From: CAYRIY01 sp964424335
Lineage (GTDB): Bacteria; Bacillota; Limnochordia; DTU080; RSA5
DNA: 7,088 bases
Direction: 5' to 3'
Assembly: GCA_964424335.1 (NCBI GenBank)
Contig: CAYRIY010000144.1
Span: 1-7,088, forward strand
The notes beneath the pieces were generated by a model, which worked only from the letters and a program-made list of their open reading frames with translations, was not told where the DNA came from and did no database searches. A program made the translations under genes and the position numbers. Position 1 is the first letter of the stretch. The number at the start of each line of letters is the position of its first letter. This document shows, piece by piece, positions 1 through 5,323 of this stretch.

Positions 1-924
1 CTCCTCCGACTTGATGTCCAGCGCTCCCTCTAAAGCCAGTGACGCGATCGCCGCCTGGACGGCGTCCAGGTTTGTCCGGACAATGGTGGAGCTTTGCGAC
101 TCTTTGCTGACGACGAGCGAAATGCTCCGCCTCAAGTGAAACTCGAAAACATTGATCACGGAAAGCAAGCCTTTTTCGATCTCCGGCTTGACGGCAAGCC
201 GCGGCACGACGGCATATCCGTGGCCGGAGAGCAGCGCCTGCTTGATCGCTTCCGTATTGGGCAGCTCCGTCACGTTGAAGGCGGTGAGCCCTCTTGCCCG
301 AAACACCTGATCGATCCGATCCCGCGTGGCCGATCCGGCCTCCCGCAGGAAGAGCCGCTGGACCGCAAACTCTTCCAGCGTCACACGCTCCATTAGGGCG
401 AGCGGCGACCCTTTGGCGCCGACGGGCAGGAGCTCGTCTTCCATGATCGGCGTAACGCGGAACCCCTCGTCCTCTACGGTCCCTGCAACGAGGCCCAGAT
501 CGCTTTGAAAGCTCTCGATGCGCGCCAACACATACTCCCGGTTGCCGATGTCGATCTCGATCCGCAGCTCCGGATTATGAGCCGTCAATTGCTCGATGAG
601 GCGAGGGAGAACGTACACCCCGGGGGTCGTCGTCGCCGCGATGCGTATGCGCCTTCTCTTTGTTTCGCGAAGCTGCGCGATGGTCTCCACAGCGTCGTCG
701 CAGAGGGCCAAGATCCGAACGGCGTAGTAGTAAAGGGCTTCCCCGGCCTCCGTAAGTCGCACCTCCCGGCCGACCTTTTGAAACAGGCTCACTTCGAGTT
801 CCTGCTCGAGCCGTTGAATCTGCGCGCTGACGGCAGGTTGACTGATGTAAAACGCCTCCGCCGCCCGAGAAAAGCCTCCGTGATCGGAGACGGCTACAAA
901 GAGTCGCAAGCGGTGAATGTTCAA
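1..924 (-). CDS. LysR-type transcriptional regulator (C-terminus cut by window edge)
   Basis: Reading leftward from 924, 308 codons stay open to the window edge. Residues 1-60 form a classic LysR winged helix-turn-helix, beginning MNIHRLRLFVAVSDHGGFSR and continuing with AAEAFYISQPAVSAQIQRLE, then a linker with LTEAGEALYYYA. From about residue 88 it matches the periplasmic-binding-protein-like effector domain, including TTTPGVYVLPRLI, an EAGSATRDRID stretch and LSGHGYAVVPRLAV. LysR proteins usually have 290-320 residues, so only a few are probably missing. The start is TTG at 924-922: an in-frame TAG lies two codons upstream, the first residues fit the family, and AAGGTGGAG sits 9 bases upstream. 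It is the third gene of the phnA operon, 43 bp after the dehydrogenase stop. By analogy with LysR-type PhnR of Pseudomonas phosphonoacetate clusters, it probably activates phnA in response to a phosphonate. That role is inference; the family call is near certain. Confidence 0.95.
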   Translation of the reverse strand, partial: MNIHRLRLFVAVSDHGGFSRAAEAFYISQPAVSAQIQRLEQELEVSLFQKVGREVRLTEAGEALYYYAVRILALCDDAVETIAQLRETKRRRIRIAATTTPGVYVLPRLIEQLTAHNPELRIEIDIGNREYVLARIESFQSDLGLVAGTVEDEGFRVTPIMEDELLPVGAKGSPLALMERVTLEEFAVQRLFLREAGSATRDRIDQVFRARGLTAFNVTELPNTEAIKQALLSGHGYAVVPRLAVKPEIEKGLLSVINVFEFHLRRSISLVVSKESQSSTIVRTNLDAVQAAIASLALEGALDIKSEE

Positions 925-933
925 GGACTATTT

Positions 934-942
934 CTCCACCTT
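934..942 (-). promoter_or_regulatory. Ribosome binding site deciding the TTG start of the LysR gene
   Basis: AAGGTGGAG on the minus strand lies 9 bases before TTG at 924. A TAG stop at 930-928 in the same frame rules out any earlier start, so the gene must begin at this TTG or later. Confidence 0.7.
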
Positions 943-967
943 CCACGCCTGCGCGATGACCAAAAGC

Positions 968-2059
968 CTACGGAACGACCGCGACGCGCAGGGCCACGCG
1001 ATCCCGGCAGAGCTCGAGTGCACGCTCGGTCTCCACAAGACCGACGCGGTGCGTGACGAGATCGCCGTGCGGAAAGCGGTCTCGTGTGCGACGCACGAAA
1101 TCGAGCGACTGGACCAGATGCCGGGGCGCGTAATTGTGGACCCCCCGCACCGTCAAACACTTGAAGACGACCTTCCACCAATCGATTTCAGCATGGGCGC
1201 CCGGGCTTACGAGACCGAGCGTGAGAAAACGACCGCCGATTGCGCACATCTCGATCGCGGCCGGCACCACGCGGCTTGAGCCCGCCACTTCGACGACAAG
1301 ATCAGCGCCCCGACCATCCGTCAGGGAACGTATGCGCTCTCCAAGATCCTCTGCCGTCTCGGAGCCGACCTGCACGATCTCGTCGGCCCCAAACCGCCGG
1401 GCCAGTTCGAGGCGGGCTGGATCCACGTCCACGGCGATGACGCGCCCGGCCCCGCGATCTTTGCTCATGGCGCACGCCGTAATGCCCAGCATTCCAAGGC
1501 CCATCACGACGACGCTCTCAGACGGACGCACGCCGATCGTTTCCAACCCGCTCGCCACGGTCGACGTCGCACAGTTGATCGGGGTCACCTCTTCGTCGCG
1601 CAACTCATCGGGGACCTTGATGATTACGGTCCCGGGCGCCAAGTACAAGTACTCGGCAAATCCCCCGGTCCAGAAGGGAAAGACATCGCAACGCCCATGC
1701 CCGTACTTGTGCAACTTCACGCATTTTTGAGGAAGATTCGCGACCCGACAGTAATAACACGCCCCGCAATTCGCGTACATAGCGTAGGTGACCCGGTCGC
1801 CCACTTTGAGAGGCTGGCCCAGCACATCGTGGGTGAGGCCGTCACCGAGCTCCACCAACTCGCCCGTCGTTTCGTGCCCCAAAATCCCGGGAACATCTCC
1901 GGATCTGTGTCCAAGCCACGTGTGGACATCGGAGCCACACACGGTGCACATCCGCACTCGAACCAAAGCAGCGCCAGGCTCCGGTCTGGGCACTTCCATC
2001 TCGCGAATCTCGATCGGCGCTCCAACGCCCGTAAAGACTGCGGCTTTACCCTTCATCAC
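968..2059 (-). CDS. Zinc-dependent alcohol dehydrogenase, phosphonate-catabolism-associated type
   Basis: This 363-residue medium-chain dehydrogenase probably oxidises an alcohol with NAD+. The N-terminal GroES-like domain has catalytic zinc ligands Cys41 (CTVCGSD) and His62-Glu63 (GHE), with Cys163 as the likely third ligand. The structural zinc cysteines Cys98, Cys101, Cys104 and Cys113 are complete. A Rossmann fold follows, with GLGMLG at 187-192 and Asp211 at the end of the second strand, which favours NAD over NADP. It resembles the zinc-binding dehydrogenase clade named for its repeated association with phosphonate catabolism genes (TIGR03366), and the adjacent phnA agrees. Start: GTG at 2059 or the next codon, ATG at 2056. 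The Shine-Dalgarno AAGGAGG at 2077-2071 overlaps the phnA TAA stop, with spacing of 11 or 14 bases, so GTG is slightly preferred. The substrate is not readable; a hydroxyalkyl phosphonate is a guess. Confidence 0.92.
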   Translation of the reverse strand: MMKGKAAVFTGVGAPIEIREMEVPRPEPGAALVRVRMCTVCGSDVHTWLGHRSGDVPGILGHETTGELVELGDGLTHDVLGQPLKVGDRVTYAMYANCGACYYCRVANLPQKCVKLHKYGHGRCDVFPFWTGGFAEYLYLAPGTVIIKVPDELRDEEVTPINCATSTVASGLETIGVRPSESVVVMGLGMLGITACAMSKDRGAGRVIAVDVDPARLELARRFGADEIVQVGSETAEDLGERIRSLTDGRGADLVVEVAGSSRVVPAAIEMCAIGGRFLTLGLVSPGAHAEIDWWKVVFKCLTVRGVHNYAPRHLVQSLDFVRRTRDRFPHGDLVTHRVGLVETERALELCRDRVALRVAVVP

Positions 2060-2070
2060 GTTTCAAACCC

Positions 2071-2077
2071 CCTCCTT
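2071..2077 (-). promoter_or_regulatory. Ribosome binding site of the dehydrogenase, overlapping the phnA stop codon
   Basis: The minus strand reads TAAGGAGG, so the phnA stop TAA (2078-2076) is part of the perfect AAGGAGG that serves the dehydrogenase. This arrangement supports co-transcription and possible translational coupling of the two genes. Confidence 0.8.
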
Positions 2078-3257
2078 ACGACTCGGCGACTCCAAGCTTT
2101 GCATTCTCGCCTTCAAATTCGAGGAGTCGCACGATGTCGAGGTTCATGCGGACCTCCTCTTTGGGTATGCTCGGATTATAGGCGTAGATCGGGACCCGGC
2201 TCTCGTGACGCGACCCGTGAGAGCGCACGTCCACCGCTGTACGCACCGTATCAAACGTGCCAAAGACGACGCCCGGACCGCCCAGGACAAAGAGATCGCC
2301 GATGCGGTTTGGATGGAGACCAAACTCCGTCGCCGCTTCTTCCCTTGCGTACACCGCCTCTACCTCCGGGACTTGTTTGAGCGCATCGATGGCCCTGCTC
2401 TTGTCCATCTCTTTCTCAAAGAACAGATACGCAATGCCGGCGAGGTTGTTGTGGTGCACGGTGTACCGATCTTTGATGATGGGTTGAAACGTGGCTGCGA
2501 TGCCCGCCTCGCGCAAGGTTTTTTCGAGATCCACGCCACAGTCCATTTGCCGCATGCCGTGGTCGGCCGTCACGTACACCTCTCGGTCGGGGTTTTGGTC
2601 GATGATCTCGCCGATCAGAGCATCCATTTCCGACGTGTGCCGAATGGCGACCTCATCTCCGGGCGCGTACATGTGCTGCACATAGTCGGTCGTAGAGACG
2701 TACATCACATCGGGATCCGACTCCTTGATCACCTGGTGGGCCGCTTTGAGCAGCCAGATATTGATGTCTGCCGAGTAGATGTCGGGCGCCGGACCAAGCC
2801 TGTCAACTAGGCCTTTAGGCGGCTCTTCTGCGGTGAGGGCTTGCACCCGCTTACTTTTGGCCGCGGGCGTCGTTGCGTGGTATGGCTCTGCTTCATCTCC
2901 GGCAAGTAGGTGGAGCAGCTTCTTCTTCGAGGTGAGAAGGGTCGCCGAAAGGCCTGCGGAAACGGCCCGTTCGAGCAGCGTGGGATGGAGCACAAATCGG
3001 TGGTCCTCCATGTAGACCCCCGTCCCCTTCTTAGGATCATACCAATAGTTGGTTGTAATCCCGTGGTCCTTGGGAAACGCTCCGGTGATGATCGATGTGT
3101 TGTTCACGTTGGTCACCGCGGGGATCACCGACGCTCCATCGACTCGGAACCCTTCTTGTTCGATTCGGTCAAGACTCGGCGTAGGACTTGTTGCGATGTA
3201 CTCCGGGTCACAGCCATCAAGACAGACGACCAATACCTTCCGAGACAATCGGATCAC
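2076..3257 (-). CDS. phnA: Phosphonoacetate hydrolase
   Basis: This 393-residue alkaline phosphatase superfamily enzyme is expected to hydrolyse the C-P bond of phosphonoacetate to acetate and phosphate in the cytoplasm; no signal peptide is seen. The two-metal site is complete: Asp14 (CLDGC), nucleophile Thr49 (VTNVNN), Asp191 and His195 (TTDYVQH), Asp232-His233 (TADHGM) and His347 (RSHGS). Asn70 (TTNYWYD) and the lysines Lys111 and Lys113 (TSKKK) match residues that characterised PhnA uses to hold the phosphonate and carboxylate. These separate it from nucleotide pyrophosphatases and phosphoglycerate mutase relatives. Known PhnA proteins have about 400-410 residues, so the length fits. The start is GTG at 3257, with AAAGG five bases upstream and no earlier in-frame start. 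It is the first gene of a three-gene operon with the dehydrogenase and LysR regulator. A general nucleotide or phosphodiester hydrolase is the main alternative. Confidence 0.88.
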   Translation of the reverse strand: MIRLSRKVLVVCLDGCDPEYIATSPTPSLDRIEQEGFRVDGASVIPAVTNVNNTSIITGAFPKDHGITTNYWYDPKKGTGVYMEDHRFVLHPTLLERAVSAGLSATLLTSKKKLLHLLAGDEAEPYHATTPAAKSKRVQALTAEEPPKGLVDRLGPAPDIYSADINIWLLKAAHQVIKESDPDVMYVSTTDYVQHMYAPGDEVAIRHTSEMDALIGEIIDQNPDREVYVTADHGMRQMDCGVDLEKTLREAGIAATFQPIIKDRYTVHHNNLAGIAYLFFEKEMDKSRAIDALKQVPEVEAVYAREEAATEFGLHPNRIGDLFVLGGPGVVFGTFDTVRTAVDVRSHGSRHESRVPIYAYNPSIPKEEVRMNLDIVRLLEFEGENAKLGVAES

Positions 3258-3275
3258 CTTTTCCTTTGCGACGAT

Positions 3276-3291
3276 TGGATTTACGAATCCA
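3276..3291 (-). other. Small hairpin in the phnA leader
   Basis: TGGATT and AATCCA form a 6-bp stem around a 4-base loop, located between the predicted phnA transcription start (about 3305) and its ribosome site (3267-3263). It is too short to be a terminator. It may only affect leader folding. Confidence 0.35.
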
Positions 3292-3311
3292 TGGTTGCAA
3301 GGCCCAGGTTT

Positions 3312-3317
3312 ATTATA
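3312..3317 (-). promoter_or_regulatory. Predicted -10 box of the phnA operon promoter
   Basis: The minus strand carries a perfect TATAAT here, 54 bases upstream of the phnA start codon. At normal spacing there is no good -35: AGAATT lies at 17 bp and TTAGAA at 19 bp. A perfect -10 with a poor -35 is what an activator-dependent promoter looks like, which fits LysR control. The transcription start should lie near 3305. Confidence 0.6.
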
Positions 3318-3361
3318 AGTTCGCTCTGATCTCGAATTCTAATAGGAAATCCGGCACGAAA

Positions 3362-3379
3362 CATAACCCTTCGGTTATG
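3362..3379. promoter_or_regulatory. Palindromic operator candidate upstream of phnA
   Basis: CATAACC-CTTC-GGTTATG is a perfect inverted repeat of 7-bp arms around 4 bases. Its centre is about 65 bp upstream of the predicted phnA transcription start, the usual position of a LysR recognition site. It is T-N12-A rather than the textbook T-N11-A, so another type of regulator cannot be excluded. As RNA it would be a short stem without a T run, so a terminator is unlikely. Confidence 0.55.
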
Positions 3380-3458
3380 CCCCGATTCTACACGCCTCGC
3401 CGGAAGTCTGCCTGTCGTGAATCGGAATGGCTCGGAAATGGGCCAGAATTTCAGCAAG

Positions 3459-3476
3459 TATAACCGATTGGTTTTG
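3459..3476. promoter_or_regulatory. Second copy of the AACC-N4-GGTT operator candidate
   Basis: This 18-base site has ATAACC-GATT-GGTT and matches the palindrome at 3362-3379 at 13 of 18 positions, including the whole AACC...GGTT core. The centres are 97 bp apart. It lies about 65 bp upstream of the start site predicted for the divergent binding-protein gene. Confidence 0.45.
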
Positions 3477-3495
3477 CTTCCTAATGGATAATGTA

Positions 3496-3525
3496 TTGGA
3501 CGCGCTCGTAACACGAAAATACACT
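3496..3525 (+). promoter_or_regulatory. Weak candidate promoter for the solute-binding protein gene
   Basis: TTGGAC (3496-3501) and TACACT (3520-3525) are separated by 18 bp and point toward the gene at 3679. Both boxes are poor matches (3/6 and 4/6), as expected only if an activator is needed. The implied start near 3532 gives a leader of about 147 bases. Confidence 0.3.
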
Positions 3526-3660
3526 CAATTTAAACAATCGCCCCCCCAAAACCACTCCTCACTCCCCGAGCGGCCGGAAGGATGTGATCAATTCACGCAA
3601 CGATAAGCCTCATTCGAACGCCATCCAAGACGTCTCGTCTTTGTCGTCTCCGGAGATTAT

Positions 3661-3669
3661 AAAGGAGGG
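3661..3669 (+). promoter_or_regulatory. Ribosome binding site deciding the GTG start of the binding-protein gene
   Basis: AAAGGAGGG lies 9 bases before GTG at 3679, close to a perfect match to the 16S rRNA tail. It fixes a non-ATG start. Confidence 0.85.
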
Positions 3670-3678
3670 ACCTAATCC

Positions 3679-5016
3679 GTGACACGTAGCCGCAAGGTAG
3701 TAGATGCGTTCCTCGTCCTTGGGCTCGTGAGCTTGGCGCTGGCGTTGACCTCGACCGCGAGTTCGGCGCAGCAGCCCGTCCAGATTACGATCGTTTCAGA
3801 GCAGAGCTTCTGGCGACCCGCCGTGGTCGATTGGCTCGACGAGGTGTTTATCCCCCGCTTTAATGCGGAGAACCCCCACATCCAGATCCAACCCGTGATA
3901 CGCACCGCCAACTGGTCGGATCGAGGCGAGAGACTAACCGCTATGATCGCCGCCGGCATTGCACCCGATATCGTCGTTGTGGGTCACACCGCCGCCAACA
4001 CCGAAGGTGTGGCTCGGGGCTGGCTCCTCCCCCTTGATCGCTATCTTGAAAGCTGGGACGACATGGAGAACATCGTTCCGATCTCCTGGGGTCATTTCCG
4101 GCCGGGCGGCGTGACTTATGCCATCCCCCAAGGAGCGACGCCGAGGGTCATCGCCTACAACAAGAGGTTTCATGCAGAGGCGGGACTTGGCCGGGAGGCC
4201 ACTCCAGCCACGTGGGACGAGATGCTCGAGATGTCCCAACGACTCCTTGTGACCGACGACACGCGGGTCATTCGGCGCGGCATCCACTTGCCCTCCGCCA
4301 CGCTCGACCTTGCGCAAGAGTTTCAATTGTGGGCGTTTGTGAACGGCGGACAAATCCTCACCGAAGACCGAACCGCCCCCGCCTTCAACACCGATGCGGG
4401 TCGCCAGGCCCTCGAGTTTGTGCGCCGCCAGTACGAAATCCACAATCCCCCCGGGTTTCAAGTGACGGGATTGTCGAGCTCCCCGAGGACGGGCTGGTTT
4501 CGCGAGGAAGTGGCAATGTTTCGCGCTACGCCGTCGCTTGGCTCGGAGCTTCGCATCAATCACCCCCACATGATGGATGACCTGGGCACATTCTTCCTCC
4601 CGCCCCGCACCACGGACTACGCTCCCGGCTCGGGCACTTCGATCAACGGGGTGGGTATCATGAGCCTTTCAAAGCACCCCGACGAAGCCTGGGAGGTGCT
4701 GAGCGCCCTGCTCAGCAGCGAGGTAAACGAGCAGTTCATCCGCCTGTCAGGGCATGTCAGCACCCGCCGAGACATGATCCCCGTCGTGCTCGACTCCGCG
4801 CCGGAACTGCTGCCGTGGTACGAAGTGATGGAAGTGGCGGTCCCGTTCCCAGGATGGCCTTCCGGCGCCGGATACAACTACTCGTCGGCCCTTGGCGAGC
4901 CGGTCCGAAGCGCGGTTCGCGGCGAGATGCCCGTGGAAACCGCTCTGGAAGAAGCGGCGCGCCGGGTGCAAATCATGCTGAACGCCTTTTGGGAGGAAGT
5001 TGCAGCGCTTCAGTAA
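3679..5016 (+). CDS. ABC transporter extracellular solute-binding protein, family 1 (carbohydrate type)
   Basis: This 445-residue secreted protein should capture a solute outside the cytoplasmic membrane for an ABC importer. Residues 1-30 are a signal peptide: basic start MTRSRK, hydrophobic stretch 10-24 and a signal peptidase I site after Ala30 (SSA-QQ). There is no lipobox cysteine, so it is probably free in a periplasm. The mature part has family-1 features: a first strand QITIVSEQSF, FNAENPHIQIQPVI, MIAAGIAPDIVVVG (residues about 93-106), a ligand-facing AIPQGATPRVIAYNKRFHAEAG with PATWDEMLE, and a late HPDEAWEVLSALLS helix. Length is typical. The start is GTG at 3679, set by AAAGGAGGG. 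No permease or ATPase gene follows, so it must use a transporter encoded elsewhere. It is not a PhnD-type phosphonate binder by sequence; a sugar, polyol or phosphate ester such as UgpB ligands is possible. The ligand is unknown. Confidence 0.9.
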   Translation: MTRSRKVVDAFLVLGLVSLALALTSTASSAQQPVQITIVSEQSFWRPAVVDWLDEVFIPRFNAENPHIQIQPVIRTANWSDRGERLTAMIAAGIAPDIVVVGHTAANTEGVARGWLLPLDRYLESWDDMENIVPISWGHFRPGGVTYAIPQGATPRVIAYNKRFHAEAGLGREATPATWDEMLEMSQRLLVTDDTRVIRRGIHLPSATLDLAQEFQLWAFVNGGQILTEDRTAPAFNTDAGRQALEFVRRQYEIHNPPGFQVTGLSSSPRTGWFREEVAMFRATPSLGSELRINHPHMMDDLGTFFLPPRTTDYAPGSGTSINGVGIMSLSKHPDEAWEVLSALLSSEVNEQFIRLSGHVSTRRDMIPVVLDSAPELLPWYEVMEVAVPFPGWPSGAGYNYSSALGEPVRSAVRGEMPVETALEEAARRVQIMLNAFWEEVAALQ

Positions 5017-5017
5017 C

Positions 5018-5042
5018 ACCGTATTTGTGATACTACGGTATC
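5018..5042 (+). other. Pair of mutually exclusive small stems after the binding-protein stop
   Basis: GATAC-TACG-GTATC (5029-5042) gives a stem capped by a C(UACG)G loop, an unusually stable UNCG tetraloop. ACCGTA (5018-5023) can instead pair with TACGGT (5034-5039), and the two stems cannot form together. Neither is followed by a T run. They may protect the 3' end of the transcript. Confidence 0.35.
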
Positions 5043-5054
5043 GCACAACACTTG

Positions 5055-5092
5055 CGAGCCCCACCGACCACCAGGTCAGGTCTTGGGGCTCG
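5055..5092 (+). terminator. Probable transcription terminator of the binding-protein gene
   Basis: CGAGCCCCA (5055-5063) pairs with TGGGGCTCG (5084-5092). The stem can extend inward through GACC/GGTC (5066-5069 and 5074-5077). It lies 38 bases after the stop codon and is followed by TTTCCATT, a short, interrupted T run. The stem is strong but the T tract is weak. Confidence 0.6.
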
Positions 5093-5175
5093 TTTCCATT
5101 CGCCATGTTAAGTTTAACCTTCCCATTCCCAGCTCTTCGACGGATTCCGCCCAATCGACGTCATTTTACCTCCCC

Positions 5176-5196
5176 CAACCATGACATAAAAGGTTG
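5176..5196. promoter_or_regulatory. Inverted repeat overlapping the amidase promoter
   Basis: CAACC-N11-GGTTG is a short dyad whose right arm overlaps the proposed -35 box. A regulator bound here could block or recruit polymerase. Five-base arms are weak evidence on their own. Confidence 0.25.
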
Positions 5197-5221
5197 AATG
5201 TCCCCCTATTCGCGCTAGAAT
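5194..5221 (+). promoter_or_regulatory. Predicted sigma70-like promoter of the amidase gene
   Basis: TTGAAT (5194-5199) and TAGAAT (5216-5221) are separated by 16 bp, with matches of 4/6 and 5/6 to consensus. The implied start near 5228 lies just before the left arm of the leader inverted repeat. It sits downstream of the terminator, so the amidase is probably transcribed separately from the binding protein. Confidence 0.55.
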
Positions 5222-5230
5222 ACTAACATC

Positions 5231-5288
5231 ACCGACCCACAAATTTACACGAAAGGAGGTTTTTGGGAGGTTTTTGTTCGGGGTCGGT
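5231..5288 (+). repeat. Amidase leader: long inverted repeat enclosing a tandem GGAGGTTTTTG repeat
   Basis: ACCGACCC (5231-5238) and GGGTCGGT (5281-5288) form an 8-bp inverted repeat around 42 bases. Inside it, GGAGGTTTTTG occurs twice head to tail with no mismatch (5255-5265, 5266-5276); the first copy extends to AAAGGAGG, an excellent Shine-Dalgarno. No substantial reading frame follows: two TTG codons open only 10- and 8-codon frames. The predicted transcript would start at the foot of this stem. Confidence 0.55.
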
Positions 5289-5306
5289 CATTTAACCTGA
5301 CGTGAC

Positions 5307-5312
5307 AAGGAG
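5307..5312 (+). promoter_or_regulatory. Ribosome binding site deciding the TTG start of the amidase gene
   Basis: AAGGAG lies 11 bases before TTG at 5324 and 17 bases before the in-frame ATG at 5330. The spacing favours TTG. The ATG would only remove two residues ahead of the signal peptide. Confidence 0.65.
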
Positions 5313-5323
5313 TGTTTTGAGCA

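Larger units (their letters stand above)
3258..3678. promoter_or_regulatory. Divergent intergenic control region between phnA and the solute-binding protein gene
   Basis: These 421 bases hold no convincing gene. From left to right I see the phnA ribosome site and leader hairpin, a perfect minus-strand TATAAT (3317-3312), a perfect 7-4-7 palindrome (3362-3379), an imperfect direct repeat TCGGAATGG/TCGGAAATGG (3422-3430, 3432-3441), a second related palindrome (3459-3476), a weak plus-strand promoter (3496-3525), a run of seven C (3541-3547), GTGA-N5-TCAC (3584-3596), a 10-bp palindrome TCTCCGGAGA (3647-3656) and the ribosome site of the downstream gene (3661-3669). The length and the divergent genes fit a shared regulatory region. 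Confidence 0.75.
5017..5323 (+). promoter_or_regulatory. Intergenic region between binding protein and amidase genes
   Basis: These 307 bases contain no convincing gene. The first 80 hold two hairpins that end the binding-protein transcript (5018-5042, 5055-5092). The stretch to 5175 shows nothing I can name. After that come a CAACC-N11-GGTTG inverted repeat (5176-5196) overlapping a sigma70-like promoter (5194-5221), the tandem repeat and long inverted repeat of the amidase leader (5231-5288), and the amidase ribosome site (5307-5312). Confidence 0.7.

Noticed and set aside
505..1056. Plus-strand open frame of 183 codons opposite the LysR gene
   Set aside because: It lies antisense to a clear LysR helix-turn-helix and effector domain and crosses into the dehydrogenase. 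The peptide is arginine-rich and without family features.
1788..2810. Long plus-strand open frame (340 codons) opposite the dehydrogenase and phnA
   Set aside because: It runs across the boundary of two well-supported minus-strand genes, and its peptide shows no recognisable domain. In GC-rich coding DNA such antisense frames are common.
3364..3377. Canonical LysR box T-N11-A at the phnA palindrome
   Set aside because: The spacing is T-N12-A, so the textbook motif is not met. The site is kept as an operator candidate on symmetry and position only.
3583..3597. CRP-like site TGTGA...TCACG
   Set aside because: The half-sites are 5 bases apart instead of the 6 of a CRP site, and the right arm ends in G. 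GTGA-N5-TCAC remains only a weak dyad.
3658..3663. TATAAA just before the binding-protein ribosome site as a -10 box
   Set aside because: Transcription would begin around the ribosome binding site, leaving no room for normal initiation; it is probably AT-rich sequence before the Shine-Dalgarno.
3934..4569. Minus-strand open frame of 211 codons within the binding-protein gene
   Set aside because: It is wholly antisense to a gene with a signal peptide, a perfect ribosome site and family motifs; no motif is seen in the antisense peptide.
5255..5300. Tiny TTG-started frames after the duplicated GGAGG as a leader peptide
   Set aside because: The frames are only 8 and 10 codons, the spacing from GGAGG to each TTG is just 3 bases, and there is no run of regulatory codons.
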